Assembly: GCA_024734495.1 (NCBI GenBank)
Contig: JALMQS010000055.1
Coordinates: forward strand, 6,877,386-6,941,385
Origin: Forficula auricularia
Lineage: Eukaryota; Arthropoda; Insecta; Dermaptera; Forficulidae
DNA length: 64,000 bases
Direction: 5' to 3'
A model generated the notes under the pieces. That model was not told where the DNA came from, made no database searches, and worked only from the letters and a program-made list of their open reading frames with translations. A program made the position numbers and the translations under genes. Shown here piece after piece: positions 10,006-23,204 of the stretch (the stretch's first letter is position 1; each line of letters starts with the position of its first letter).

Positions 10006-10208
10006 AAGTAACTAATTTAACTTATTGAATAACAGGCTATATATGTGTTTTTTGAACAGAGGGACAGAATTTATAAAATTATTTTAAAAGGACACTTTCT
10101 CTTAAGCTGTTGTTAAGAAAGGGTGACCTTTATTTACATAGGATTGTTTGGGTAAAAGGCAAGTTTGTAAGGTCATTGACTTATGTCTCTGGGTTGGGGA
10201 TGATTTTT

Positions 10209-11030
10209 TCATTTGGATATTAAAAGATCAACTATTATATTTGGTTTTACATCTAGTTGATTGTTGATAACCTTTTCATCATTCGACAAGGCATATTTTA
10301 TTTCAGTGGATTCAAGAAGGTCCAATCTTAATCCTTTTCTTTCGAAATGAATAGGGGAGGGGTTAGCAGGTGAAGGTACATGGTCTAAAGCATATAGATG
10401 ATTAGCAAATGCGGAAGTGGAATCTGGATTTATGGGCTGGTTTCTTATTAATTGTCTGTGGGAAGCTAAATGTTCTTTATGCCGTTTTTTAAAAGATCGT
10501 CCAGTTTGGCCAATATAAATTGCCTCGCAATCGTTGCAATTTAATTTGTATACACCAGATCTATTTATTTTATCAATTTTGTCGAGTTTATTATTTATTA
10601 ATTGGGAGGATAAATTATTTATATTATAAAGGGCTGGAGTGATACCATGCTTCTGGAGAATATTTGCTATTGGATAGGTTATATGTTTAGAAATAAAGGG
10701 GATTCTTTTATAGATTTTTTCAGATTCGATTGTGAGTGAATGTAATTGCGAAAGCGTGTGTTTTTTATTAATTTTGAAAAATAATTTTTTAATAATTTCC
10801 TTACTATATCCATTATTATGTGCTATATCATAAATGGTATCTAGTTCATTATTAAAATGTGTAATGCTAAGAGGGGTTAAGATTAATCTATTGATCATTG
10901 AATAAAAGGATGAAAATTTAGTATTTGTCGAATGGTTAGAAGAAAAGGGGATAATCGTGTCAGTGAAAGTCGGTTTTCTAAAAATATTAAATTCTAATTT
11001 TTGGTTGGTGATGGTTATAGTTAAATCTCT
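10209..11030 (-). pseudogene. Penelope-like RT C-terminus plus GIY-YIG endonuclease
   Basis: The frame is open from 11030 to the stop at 10209, about 273 codons; the first ATG-initiated segment starts at 10898. The upstream part carries the RT-thumb motif FRKPTFTDTIIP and SFYSMINRLI, typical of Penelope-like polymerases. A cysteine pair (LNCNDC) and the endonuclease signature IYIGQTGRSFKKRHKEH follow. The protein would copy element RNA and nick DNA, but the palm domain with the catalytic aspartates is absent, so this copy is a dead 5' truncation. The frame is otherwise undamaged, suggesting fairly recent insertion. Confidence 0.85.
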
Positions 11031-11422
11031 TTAGATTTAGATCTATGAAGTTGGTTTGGAAGAGTTCTATAAAACGTATTTGGACAAGGATAAATATCCT
11101 GCGTTTACAAACATGGTCTGTCGATGGTCTCGCTATTTGGTAACACTTATCCGGCATAAGTTCAGAAGACCGACAATGGTGATAGGAGAGGATTAAGGAG
11201 GCTGATCTCTTATAAAAATAAGGATAGTAGATTAGAGGAAGAATTTATTATATAGGAGTATAAGTTTATTAATGTATTAAGGAGACTCTGACTGGTGGGC
11301 ATTCGGAGTCTTGAAAAAGTTTCAACTTTTTCTTTAATTTTTATTTGGTTTCACGGCTGAAAGATAAAGAAAGACATGCAGGTGTGTTTTTGACTTAATT
11401 AAGCAACCCTTTGATTGAAGTT

Positions 11423-11508
11423 ATTCAGCGCATCGCCTGTAAAATGAAGGGTATGCATTCAATTAAAACGCCCTACAATGCGGGTTGCGTTTACAGGCGC
11501 TGAATATC
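11423..11508. repeat. short hairpin repeat
   Basis: ATTCAGCGC...GCCTGTAAA pairs with TTTACAGGCGCTGAAT around a 40-base loop containing ACGCCCTACAATGCGGG. GC-richer than its surroundings, it is probably a MITE remnant. Confidence 0.5.
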
Positions 11509-13244
11509 GGACTAGTACAGTGATTCCTAACCTTTTCAGTTTCATTACCCTTGTGACCAAGCAAGCCATGTGTCTTTACCCCTTGTTAAAAAAATATATT
11601 ATGAGAAAATACAACTTAAAATTTATTAAGATTATTGATTCTTTAAGATTTGTTTTTCTACCAAAAATCCTCAATGTTCCTTCAGATTGGATTTGTAGAA
11701 ATTTGATGGTATGATTGATATTTAAATTTAAAAATTAGCTAATCCTATGACAATAAAAACAACTATACTTTGAGATCTAGAAAAAGTTTCCTTTTATTAT
11801 ACAAATTAGTTTTATAATATAAAGGTGAATATTGAATGAAAATCAAGTTAAATTAATTCATTGTGATTTCAAATAAAGTTACGTTCATATAAGCTTTTTC
11901 AAAGTTTAAAAAGTCCGATCTGATAGATCAGATTATTTCCTTCTGTGTATGTGAACAACAGTGATGTCTAGATATCTATTAGATAAGCTTACCATAAGAC
12001 TCGGTTTGATCGGGACTGTCCGGGTTTGAAGGTATAGTTCAAGTGTCCAGGTTAGTGTCATTTTCTCCAGTTTTTTGGAAAAAATTATTTATTATTTAGT
12101 TATCTAAGTGATACCTAGGCAAAGTTAATTGTAAATTTTAGTGAATTTCCCTGTAGCGGAAAAATTGAATCCGTTATCTTCAACATATAGTATGTTAATT
12201 AATCTGATTACCCCCTTCAAGTAGCTATTTTACCCTCACGGAAAGTCTCAAATAACCATTTTTATTTTCATTACGAAGAACTGTTTTATTTTGAATATTT
12301 TTTATCTAAAGTATACAGAAAATCAAGCTACTACCTCTATGTCATACGAAGAGCTATCTAACGGTAATGAGTTGAATTTTGGCACACATGTTTGTATTAT
12401 TATTATTCTGGGTTCAACTTTCTAGCATAAAGCGTTCGTTCTCTGACTAAAATTTGCCAAACCATAAAATTCACCGAAAGCGTACCGAGTCTTTAAAAAG
12501 TTTACTTTTCTTCCTTCAATATTCTCAATTCAATTTTGATTAAGTGGACGACGTGGTTTTTAAGCTACAGCCAAATGGTATTAATCGATTTTTTCATGTT
12601 GTTGAAGCAACTAATTTTAGAACTGTTTTAAAGTGCTCACTTCAAATGTGAAGATGCGCAAGTCTGAACCAAAAATATCTTTTATATATGATTCATACAG
12701 AACTAAGGCGATGTCTACTTTATTCCAAGACGTGGTAAATAAATTGCCAGGGTAGGGAAATGCATTTTTTATACAATAAGAAAATAGCTACTCTGCATTT
12801 TAAAAATCTCCCTTTCCATTCATAATATATTAAAGAAAAAATTATTGATTGTTTTGTGTATAAAATTAATATAAATATTTTAAAAACAATCTAGAAACGT
12901 TTATTAAAAATCTAAGTTTCGGGGGAAATTCTCCCTTTATTAGGGAAATTTGAAAAATTCTGAAAAAATAGTTACTTTAAAAAGGAATCATAAGGTAACT
13001 ATAAGCAAATAAATATTTTGAAAATAGACAATCATATTGTCTTAAAGATTAAATTACTTTGAATAAAAATAAAAAATATAAATATTTACGAATAATTTTA
13101 TTTTTTTTTTATTTTTGATAAATATTAAAAATTCGGTCCACATATCTAACCTTTTGCTAATTGAATTTTGTTGTTTAAAATTTTGATTATTTCTAAAATT
13201 ATACTTTTTTTAGATTCCACTTACAACTCTGAGTTAGTTTAAAT
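11509..13244. other. AT-rich stretch without a recognised gene
   Basis: Nothing with coding or RNA structure was identified. Short low-complexity A/T tracts occur near 13090-13130. Confidence 0.35.
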
Positions 13245-13558
13245 CTTAGACCATAAAATTTATAGACACGCCCTCTGCTACTCTCCACACAGAGTGAAGT
13301 GAGGCCAACATCGCCTACATATGACGTCACGTTCTCGCATAAATATTTTGGTAATATTAATTTAATATTAATTTGCGATTATTGGAATCCAAAATAAATA
13401 ATCTAAACTACGATAAATTTATCTCAATGTATAATAATTCCTATAGTGGACATGCTATTTCTGGGTGTTCCTACCTACAGATGACGTCACATTCTCTAAG
13501 TTGATGTTGGCCTCACCAAATCGACACCAGGGCGTGTCTATATATTTCATGGTCTAAG
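13245..13558. mobile_element. hAT-like MITE, short form of 7388-8533
   Basis: Ends CTTAGACCATAAAATTTATAG and ATATTTCATGGTCTAAG lie between perfect 8-bp duplications GTTTAAAT (13237-13244 and 13559-13566). Its left half is the reverse complement of the right part of the 7388-8533 element (CCACACAGAGTGAAGTGAGG and GACGTCACGTTCTCGC). Its right half resembles that element's left part. It is therefore an internally deleted or rearranged derivative. Confidence 0.85.
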
Positions 13559-13566
13559 GTTTAAAT

Positions 13567-16500
13567 AATAAAATTATACTAATTTCTGATTTATTTAAGT
13601 CTATAAACATTAAAGTAATTAACAATTTAAAATTCAGTTAATCAACTTAATTACAGTAAACTACTGAATAAATTAGCGAAAGATTTAATTAAGGCCTACG
13701 TAAATTAAAATATTAATTTATAGTTTAATTAAAAATATTGAATAATGATAGTTTGTTTTGCAAAATATTAATTATAAAAAATATAACCAAAATCAAAATC
13801 AGTGGCGTGATGTCAAGATCTGAGCCTAAATAATTTTCCCCAGGGAATATTTACTTATGAAAAATTAATAAATTAATCATTAGTTCATCTTTTTAGGAAC
13901 TCTATGGTAGCTAGAATGACTCTCTCTCTTTCAGAGCATTGTGGCTCGTAAACTAAAACAGATACAAATTTGAAATTTACTAGTTATATATGTGTATTAT
14001 TTTACCCCGAACTCGAAAATCGTATTAAAATTTTAGTCCAATGAATATTTTGGGAAAGATGTCAAATTTTGTGTGGCCAAAATAAAAAATATATTTTTAT
14101 CATTTATATCCCTATAAAAATCTCATTAAGTATTATGGAATTAGGCAATTTTTTTTCTAATTTAATTCACTTTAAAATGACAATTTAGGAGGTCGTCAAA
14201 CTAATAATTTTTTGCAATTTTTGTACCCAATTTCAAACCACTCAGCGTAAAATTATAAAAAATTCTACAAATACGCCTGTTCCTCCTTATCAACCGCAAC
14301 CAAGAATGAATGATGTTTCAAAAATTTTAGAAGAAATAAAGTATGGAATCCTCCGTAGCCCTTGGATGATTTTTTTTCTTTAACGAAAAAATATATTCCC
14401 AAAAAAGCAATAAAATTTGTGTTAAACAAATATATTTTTGCTTCCCTTTCATTCGAAGAAAATTATCTTTGCTTACTATACTGTATACTAACGTAACGCC
14501 ATGCCATTGATTATGGTTTCGGCTATAACTTTTGTAATTTATTTTCAAAAGAAAACATACAAATTTAATATTTTTAATTAAACTGTAGATTAATAATTTT
14601 TATAGGCATGTTCTATTTAATTTCTTAATTTCAACTAGCATAAAACTTTTACTCTTAAAAGAATATACTCTCCATGTTAAGTCCAGGGAATTATTATTAG
14701 AGAAATTTTTGAGAAAATGACAAAAAATCTCTGTAACAGGTAAAGTAAAGGGACCACAGGTAGGTCAATTTGAAACAAAACCTTGCTATATTTCTTCTAG
14801 TCACTCCTTAACTTAACTTACAAATTTCGTTATTTTACGACTTACAGTTCTGAGATCGAGACGTTACGTAACGTAACACAAGGTCACATTCAATACAGCT
14901 TTTGAGCACTTTTTGAGGTAAAGGTAACTGCTCTAATTATTTTCTATGATACTAAATAAACTAATAGAGATATTGACGTGCTTTATTAATGATAGTATTA
15001 TTCGGACGTCTAACTAAAGAAAAATTGCCCAATATTCAAAAATAATTATTTTTAATATAATGGTTTTTGGGTAAAAGTACCTATCATTTAATTTGCTTAC
15101 TTTTAGGGACTTACTGAGCGAAACTGAATCTATTAAAACTGAACCTATATATGAATGTTAATTCGCCGAAGAATACTATCATTTAACAAAAAAAATAAAT
15201 AATACTTGGATATCTTTATTAGTATATTTTTTATCATAGAAAATAACTAGAGCGACTCATCGATATTTTTATACAAAAAACTGTTGAAAATAATTATTTT
15301 TGATTATTGGGCTATTTTTTGGGTTTTCCTCCAAATAATATTATAATTAAAAAATAAAATACGTCGATAACTCTATTAGTTTATTTTTTATCATAGAAAA
15401 TACGTATGTGGTGTCCCTTTTCGATACCACTACCTTTTTTGCGCTTTATGAATTAAAACTATGGTATATTTTTACTTAGTATTAAAAGTAAAAAGTAAAT
15501 TGTTTCTTATTGGATTTAGAAAAGTGAAGATGGGGAGGCAAATACAATTCTGTAAATTACTTATCTAAATAATAATAAAAAAAAAAAAAAAAAAAAACAG
15601 TTGAAAGACAAAAGTCAGTTCTTTATTTAAATCTAAAAAGCAGTTGTCATTTTTTTTTTATTTTTATTAACAATTTAAAATATCAAAAATCAAAAATGTA
15701 TAATATATTTTTATTTAATATTGAAAAATTATTTAAATTAATTGACATTTTGAAAAATAAAGAACTAGAGTAGGTATTGCCCAATTTTCACAATAATACT
15801 TATTATGATATTTAATGATAAAATATATTAAGTTATTATGGTACATTCTTAATTTACAGTTTTGATTTTGAATAAGCATCTATATTTTATCATTGAATAT
15901 TCCTTAACGTACAATATAATTTATTAATGTATTTATTTATTTATAGGAATTTATGAAAAATGAATAATTTTATGAAAAGGAAAAATAGAAAAATGTGAAT
16001 GTTTTGGTGACATAAATATAAAATTATGTGATCGAAAATAAAAGCAGTTAAATATTGAACTTTTATTTTAGTATTGTACTAATAAAAGTTAATTATTTAA
16101 CAATAATGTGAGTTTGCGATTACATATAACATTTAATATAAAATATTAATGAATTAAGAAACACAAAGATAAAAAAATATAAATAAATAAAAAACACAAA
16201 TGTGTGACAAAATTTGAGTGCTTATAAATGATACAACCATAGAAATTGTCTTATTTTTGCCAACCTCAATGTAAAATTTGGCATGATTCTTATAGTAATA
16301 GCACCTATCTCAAAAGTCTAAAAAACTATCACATGAGGCAAAATTGATTGCTTGAACAATCATAATTAATAATGAGAGCTTCTTTAATAAAAGCTCAGTA
16401 AAAAAATTTGGTGTTTATTTTCACGGAGACCTTATTTCTATTAAATTCGGCCCCAAGCCGTTAAAATCGGCCTAAAGGAAGAAAGTCGGATAGAAATAGA

Positions 16501-16796
16501 AAACAATAGCAAGTAGTTCGAAAAGGAAAAGGGTTCAACAAAAAGAAAGTGTAGAGATTAGAGCATAAAAACACATGAAAATTAAATTCTGTTGCCTGTT
16601 CATCTTTATTAATTCACTTCATTGATCAAATCCAGTAATGTATTTATTAGGTATATGTGGAAATACAAATAGAAAGAACGATCTCTCTGAAAAACAAAAA
16701 TAAAATAAAAATGAGTATGACAAAATCTTCAAACGAATATTATATATTTTCTATAAAATTAAACTTAGTTGGTTTTTAAGGAATTTGGTGTTGGTA
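13567..16796. other. long AT-rich stretch, low-complexity and decayed repeats
   Basis: There are no genes. A poly(A) run lies at 15577-15597. Two related segments with TTTTTTATCATAGAAAATA and TATTAGT at 15210-15245 and 15385-15405 are mirrored by TATTTTCTATGATA at 14940, so an old inverted/direct repeat lies here. A palindromic GTTACGTAAC occurs near 14863. Confidence 0.4.
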
Positions 16797-16918
16797 CTTG
16801 GTGAAACATTTTTTAAAATTATTGGATAAAAAATACTTGGTAGGTTACACATTAAGATGAATTGTGAATTAATGTGAAACCTACCAAGCATCTTTCATCC
16901 AATAATTTTAAACTTAGT
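16797..16918. repeat. short foldback repeat
   Basis: AAAATTATTGGAT...ACTTGGTAGGTT pairs with AACCTACCAAG...ATCCAATAATTTT across about 30 bases. The arms are about 45 bases long. No ribozyme core is present. Confidence 0.65.
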
Positions 16919-17975
16919 TTCTAATAAAAGCTCAATGATATATATAATTATTAAATTGTCAGAATTTCTTTTAATATTTATTATAAACAAAAATTTGTTA
17001 CATATTGAATTTGCAAATTTATAATTTTAATGGAGGTGTTTAGCGAATACATCTGTTGATTGTGAACAGCGACAATTATTGATAAAGTGGGATTATTTCC
17101 AACTGTTACAAATTCACTGAACAGTTTTATGGTAAGTATCAAATCATCTATGATATTTTTTATCATATAATTTAAAAAAGTGAGATTAGTTTATTCTGTA
17201 TTCAAAGCAATTAACAGCAAGCTGTTAACCCTTTCAAAGGGATGAAACGACGCTTACAGAAAGTATTAAAGGGTTTCTTTTCTGAGCTATTATTATATAA
17301 TATATTATATAATTTAAGCTAAAAAATTTGAGATTAGTTTTAGCCGGTAAGTAGAGAGGTAGATTTCCTCTTAACTTCAATGTTGCGATCGCTAAACCTG
17401 CCCACTGATTAATGGGGATAAAATAATTTAGAAATTTCTCTTTCCGAAATTTTTTCTATATTAATTAAACTTATAATATTAAAATATAAATTTGCCAAAT
17501 GAATATTCAATATATAGGAAACAAATCTAAAAAACATTTTCCAATAAATAATACATTTTTTAAAGTAAATTTTCATTTTCATATTTGTTAGATCTAGGGT
17601 AAATAAGTTTTTATCTATTTGCTTTTTGCTTATAAATTGTATAATTAAATAATATTTCGAACAAACATTTTTTATTTTCCTTATTAATTTATAAACGCAA
17701 ATAATGTAAACGAGCTTATTTACTTGATAAAACAAAATAATAGTAATAATATTAATAAAAAAGAAAAAGGAAAAAAATGTGAAGGCAATACTTTTACTTA
17801 TATTTTATTGTAAGTAAAAATGAAATTTATAACATTGAGCTTAGAAAAAATATAGATAAAAATATATATTTCTTTTAATTGAAGAGAGATCGTAGAAATT
17901 AAATAATTGTTAAGAAGCTAAAAAAAATAAATAAATTAAAAAAAGTGACCTGGATTCGATTCATGTTTTGATGTT
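16919..17975. other. AT-rich stretch without a recognised gene
   Basis: The open frames at 16981-17166 and 17409-17735 (minus) are Ile/Lys/Phe-rich readings of AT-rich DNA without motifs. I see nothing else here. Confidence 0.35.
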
Positions 17976-18329
17976 TTGGATAGTAGAATTATAGAGCGTC
18001 CTTACTTGAGGTTGGCATCCGCGCACATACACACTCGCAACCTTGCAATCTTATCTTTTTGTGGTTTCATTGTTTTTTTATATATTTTTTATTTATTTCA
18101 CACATTCACAAACATACAGACCGATGACGAATGCCATGTAGAAAGGAGCATGCCAGGCCACATGAATTCCCTTCGAACAGTCCGTCCGCGCGTTGTTTTA
18201 GGTCCAGGTCAGGAGGGTGTTTTGGGGGATACTTATTTTGAAAGATTTAGTAATAAAACAATATTTATTTTATGTACTACAAGGGCCGTCTCGAAGCCTC
18301 TTTTTAGACATGCACTAAAAATTTATTAA
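17976..18329 (+). CDS. possible exon encoding a type II membrane-like N-terminus
   Basis: About 118 codons are open, beginning at a TTG with no good ATG at the 5' end, so any real exon would start upstream or at a splice acceptor. Visible features are one hydrophobic span (LAILSFCGFIVFLYIFYLF, about residues 23-41) preceded by basic residues, and a GC-richer stretch at 18120-18230 encoding RTVRPRVVLGPGQEG. Short cytosolic tail, single span and stem is the layout of Golgi type II enzymes. That is inference; I do not recognise the family. The GC jump over neighbouring DNA is the main reason to keep it. It may be chance. Confidence 0.2.
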   Translation: MDSRIIERPYLRLASAHIHTRNLAILSFCGFIVFLYIFYLFHTFTNIQTDDECHVERSMPGHMNSLRTVRPRVVLGPGQEGVLGDTYFERFSNKTIFILCTTRAVSKPLFRHALKIY

Positions 18330-18331
18330 AT

Positions 18332-18367
<36 letters not shown>

Positions 18368-20411
18368 GTAATAGATAGTCTATATATATATATTGTCCAT
18401 GCAGATTGATTCACGAAAACGGCCCAATGTCGATTTGAGTCTAGAGAGTTATGTTTCGTCGGATTTTGCAATAAAATTAGTCCATTAACCTACGCTCGAG
18501 AGGGAAATGAGTAAGTAAATAAATGAATAAGGGTGTAAAGAGAGGGTTGCGGCGCAGCAAACACGTGCTCATTCAAATTGCCATTGCTATCGACTTTCCT
18601 GCTTATTAGAGAATTACTCACTAACAAACAGGATTAAATTTTTTATTTTACGCCCAAGATATTATAATAATCTTAGTAATAAATCTATATCATCCTTTGC
18701 AAAAAGTTTCCGCACACCCTCAGCTATACCTTCGGATAAAAAAAGGCTTTTTAATATATTAGATATGTGGGAAGTGTAAATGTGCGTATGGTTAGTTGCC
18801 TAACTCTAAGGGGCTTGTTTGAGAGTGTCCGGAATCTTTCTAAAGTAGATATGTGTATTTTATATATATATATATATATAAGCGAATTTTTTTGTCGTTT
18901 AATTAAAATTAATTTTATTTAATATTATCTTTTGACATTTAAAATTAGAGAATAAAAATAATTAGAAACCATTCATTTGTCAAGCCGTGCAAGTGAACCG
19001 TACCAGGAAAAGGGAAGATTGTGGTATATATTGGGATAATTATCCGTATTAATAAGATTTTAATTCAAATTTTATAATAATTAAAGAGATTTTGGAATAA
19101 ATATGTAAGTAAAATTTATAAAATGAAAATATATTATTATTTAAGTAATGATAATACAATTTTCAGTCGAAAAGCAATACAAAGACTAAAGGGTGTTTTA
19201 TTAGCGATGCACGTTGCATATAACGTAACACATCGAGGCCATAATACGCAGCAGGCTCAGAAAATAGAAGAATTATTAAAATATTTTTTTTAAATGTAGA
19301 CTATGTTTCTATTGTCTGAGTCTGAAGCATAAACACGAGGGCAGTAGGTATTCTATCCAGGCACAAATTGCGCGTTTACCCTTAGAAATGATGAAATAAT
19401 AATGATGTATACTCTATTGTAAAATTTGAATAAAAATTCAATTTAAAAATAAACGAATTCACCACTTCAGGTTTATACAAATAGGAAATAACAATGCAGT
19501 TGCAATAAAAGATGAGAGGAAGTGATACATATTTAAAATAAATAACCAACCGGTGCACAGGCTAAAATATTAATATTAACGCCAGGCAACTGATATTCAA
19601 AATTGAGGGAAAAAAATAAGACACGATACGAACCATTCTGGATGTTTTTTTAGGACATTCGTTCGTAAGCGAGGCAAGCCGCTCCATTACCGAAATTGAC
19701 TTCACTATTTCCATTCTAAATAAGAAATATATATATATATATATATATATACGTAAAGAAAGAGAGATAAAAATAGAGAATTTAGAGAGAGCTAATTCAT
19801 AACATCTATAGAGAGAGATTTTCAAAAAAATTAAATAAATAAATAAATTAAAAAATCTATTATTATATAAATAGCAAAAGAATGGAAGTTTTTTAATATT
19901 ATATATTAAATTGGAAAAAAAATTGTTTTTTGAATATTTTTAAATGTATATTATTTATAGCGAAATGGATTATGAAATTTTATTAAATGTATAAATGATT
20001 TATATATATTATTAATTAATATATATATAAATATAAATATATAATCTATATTTTATGTACATAAACATTTAATGTATTAATATCTAAGATTGGACATTTA
20101 AAATATAAAAATATGGAACGTAGTGAATTAATAATGATTTGTTATTAAATTATATATAATATACATGACTTTATATGTATATATTTTATATATAAGAGAT
20201 ATTTTATATTTTTTTAGCAAATCTACTAATAAAGCTTCCCAACATTCTCAAAATGATATTCTTCCCTTTCTCTTTTTTAATTTAATGCTATTTATTTACA
20301 AAATCATAAATAAGGAAATAATAATAAATAAATAAGAAAAAATAAATGAATTATGACCAATAGGGTGATGATTATTTGGGTTGATTAGTGGTATGTAATG
20401 TGATGAGAATT
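18330..20411. other. AT-rich stretch with microsatellites
   Basis: (TA)n runs lie at about 18863-18882 and 19730-19751. Less AT-rich islands sit at 18380-18620, 19190-19260 and 19310-19390. They could be regulatory or untranslated exons, but I see no supported reading. Confidence 0.35.
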
Positions 20412-20538
20412 CAAGTTTATTAGAATAGACAGGTTGTCTAGTAACGAAATGATGTCATAGAGCTACCATTCGCTCTGGTAACTGTCGCTTTATGACATGC
20501 TGGAGTTAAGAGTCAACCTATGTATTTTAATAACCTTG
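20412..20538. mobile_element. TIR element, copy 1
   Basis: Left end CAAGTTTATTAGAATAGACA and right end TATTTTAATAACCTTG are imperfect inverses and match the ends of 21745-21909. The interior has an inverted pair around ATGATGTCATAGAG / CTTTATGACAT. Confidence 0.5.
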
Positions 20539-21744
20539 ATGTGAAGTGATATGGGTCTCCAATGCAGATATAAAAGTATTGAACACTTGGCCGGGCCAAA
20601 ATATTTAGCTGGTCCATGCAATTAAGTCCCATTTCACTGCGCATTAACCCATGCGCAACACAATCCACTTAAATAATTCCTCTTGATAAAGTGGAATGGA
20701 CTTCTAATGTCCGAGGAGGATAAAAATAACAATATAACTATAGAAGAATGAACGGGGGCGGGTGAAAAACTTCCAACTAGAAAAACAGAGAGTACTTGTA
20801 AATGATGCTGGTTGATCCAAACATTCAACTACCTTAAATTATAGATACGTACTCCAAATCACAAGAAATCACTCCGTTTTGAATTATTGTAAAAGTCAAA
20901 ACTACTTTGTTCATCACCTTTGTTGAAAGTTCTTTGAGTTATTTTTTAATAATACATATAGATTTAGTTCGTTCGTAAACCAAAAAAATAAAAATATTTA
21001 TTATATAATATATAGATAAATAAAATTGAAAAATTATGCATTCAAAAAATAACCGGGCGAAAATTTCGATAAAAATTATACTACAGTTCATCGTTTAACA
21101 ATTTCACGGTCGCGTTTGTATATTACTTAGTGGAGGGGAAGTATTTATTATAAAATTGAATAAAATTTAAAAAAGGGGAGAAAAATCACGCTCCCGTGAA
21201 TTTCTACTGAATGTATTTTTAAGAATCTACGGAATGTTTGATTATTTATAATAATATATAATATAACAGTGGCGTAGATTTGAAAATCAGGCTAAATGTC
21301 ATACTAGGTATTCTAATTATCTAATGATTAAAAATGTACATTAGAAAAATTCTATGAAAGGGATGCATCTAAATGTAATTAATATAAATTTCATAAATTT
21401 TGAGCATAATTTGTTTTCTAAATTTATTTCTCACTTTTAAAAACTAATTGATATATATACCTATAGTCCGTCTCAGGTCGAAAATGATGCATTTTTCTCG
21501 ATACAATACTAAATTTGTGAAAGCCAAAATTGCCAAATCCGAAATTTCTTTCCAATTTCCAGGGACTAATCCAAAGAAGAAGGAATTTCGGTATTAATAT
21601 GTACATAAATTCTTTTTAATTTTGTTTTTCTTACAATATTTAATATGCGAAATTCAAAATAAGTTACTGTCATAGCGAGTATAGTGACTGCTCAAAATTT
21701 ATTCGCTTGTTTCCTGCTGCGTAAATGGCTAGCTAGTTCTCCAT
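20539..21744. other. no recognised feature
   Basis: Mixed AT-rich DNA with a GC-balanced part at 20560-20830. The minus-strand frame at 20634-20828 has no motif I recognise. Confidence 0.3.
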
Positions 21745-21909
21745 CAAGATTATTAGAGTTTACATGTTGGCTCATAATGCGTCAATATGCCAGCTTCCCT
21801 TCTCCTGGGGATCCCAGGAGAGAGGGAATATTGTAATTACATCACTTTAGATAATTTTTCTCAAGACTCTAATTGTCCATGAGCCAACCTGTCTACTCTA
21901 ATAACCTTG
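21745..21909. mobile_element. TIR element, copy 2, with central palindrome
   Basis: Ends CAAGATTATTAGAGT and ACTCTAATAACCTTG; sub-terminal GTTGGCTCAT / ATGAGCCAAC also pair. The centre contains the palindrome CTCCTGGGGATCCCAGGAG with extended pairing to TTCCCT/AGGGAA. No clear target duplication is seen. Confidence 0.65.
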
Positions 21910-22499
21910 TCTTTTCGTTATCTACACATCTCCATGCCCAAATTGGACATCCACTAGCTTTTAACAATTTGAATTAGTAACGCAGCAGTAAATTACAAGC
22001 ATAGTATTTTGCTTTACTTCGTCTATTGGAAGGTATAAGAGAGTCCTATTTAAAATATATGCACCAGACTAACCTTGAAACAGACTATATATTTTGAATG
22101 GTGGATAGAGAAATTTTTTTCGCCAAAATCAAGTGAATATTTTTCAAATAACACTTTAAAAAATAAGTTTCCAAAAAATTTGAAGAATCGGATATGCATT
22201 CACGGATGGCACTAGATATTTATCCCTTTTTGACTGCATTTTTTTATTTAATATATAATATTTTGGTAAATTCTTATTATTTGCTGTTAGCCTGGGAGCC
22301 GAACTGAATATACTATTAAGCTGTAAAATTTGTTAATTAAAAGTCTTGTTCGGTTAGGTTATATTCATTTTAGCTGAGTTGTTCGGTTGGGGTAGCTTGA
22401 AAAATCCCAATGAACTAAAACCATGCCGAAATTAAGCTACCCGAACTGGACAAGCTGAAATGAAAATTCTAACCCAACGGTCTTCAAGCTTTGTCGTCT

Positions 22500-22865
22500 A
22501 ATGATCCTTTCAAAAAAAAGTTGGAAAATACTTGTTTCGGATCAAATATTTTTTTTCTAAAAAAACAAAATAAAAGACAAACAAAAATGAGCTTATAAAA
22601 CAGTACCTTAATTTCGAATGGACATTTTTCGACAGTTTGACTGGGATTTCGGAACGCTATACTAAAGGTTGGAGAGAATTACACATAATATATGAAAAGA
22701 TGAAGTGCCAGGCAGTGGGAGTTCCCCAAGATTTAGTTAAACATTACTTTGGTTCCATGAAACAAAAAAGGTCGGGAGATACTGAACTAACCAAACCGAA
22801 TCTAACTTGTTTTGGATCCAGAAAGGTGCCGCAGCTGCGGGAGGGCGTAGTAAATATTATTGTTA
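22500..22865 (+). repeat. dispersed repeat unit (GATCAAATATTTTTT family)
   Basis: The order GGATCAAATATTTTTT, GAGCTTATAAAAC, TTAATTTCGAATGGA, TTTTTCGACAG, GAAGTGCCAGGCAGT and AAAAGGTCGGGAG recurs in 23205-23480, 23800-23960 and 24575-24650. The open frame at 22637-22873 is a reading of this repeat. Confidence 0.6.
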
Positions 22866-23100
22866 ATAAGTAGGTTATAATGAAAGGCAGTCCATAAATT
22901 ATTCAAATTTTATTCAATTTCGGAAGTTTCGGAGACGTTTTTGCTCTCCTTCTTCAGCGTATTGAATAGTTATTGATGGATGAGTATAACTCGGTGGAAA
23001 AAAAGTCTCCAAATCGTCGGAAATTGAATAAAATTCAAATAATTTATGGACTGCCTTTCATTATAACCTACTTATTTTGCTTACCAGTCCGTCTTTCTAA
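22866..23100. repeat. hammerhead foldback, family B copy 1
   Basis: Left arm AAGTAGGTTATAATGAAAGG; right arm CCTTTCATTATAACCTACTT, then a shared outer GCTTACCAGTCCGTCTTTCT. The left-arm ribozyme is on the minus strand. The right arm keeps only AGTCTCC...CGTCGGAAATTG. It lies inside the GATCAAATATT repeat. Confidence 0.8.
22910..22970 (-). ncRNA. hammerhead ribozyme, family B, altered cleavage box
   Basis: CUGAAGA (22957-22951), stem II GGAGA/UCUCC and GAAAC are intact, but the box reads GAAACUUC instead of GAAACGUC. The C15.2-G16.2 pair is therefore lost. Stem I distal pairing UUCAAU/AUUGAA is preserved. Activity is probably reduced. Confidence 0.6.
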
Positions 23101-23204
23101 GAAAATAAATAAAATTAAATTATTGTTAATTACTTAATTCTATAAGCATTGTTGTAATTGTACCATTTACGAATTTTATGAGGAGGGGAATTTGACGCTA
23201 CGCC

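Larger units (their letters stand above)
9850..11030 (-). mobile_element. 5'-truncated Penelope-like retroelement
   Basis: On the minus strand the copy reads from a partial reverse-transcriptase thumb region, through the GIY-YIG endonuclease, to a 3' region with a hammerhead and the tail shared with the copy ending near 46530. The catalytic RT core is missing upstream: a stop lies at 11033-11031 and unrelated sequence follows. Confidence 0.85.

Noticed and set aside
19562..19825. Minus-strand 87-codon frame
   Set aside because: Contains an (IY)n stretch from a TA microsatellite; no conserved motif.
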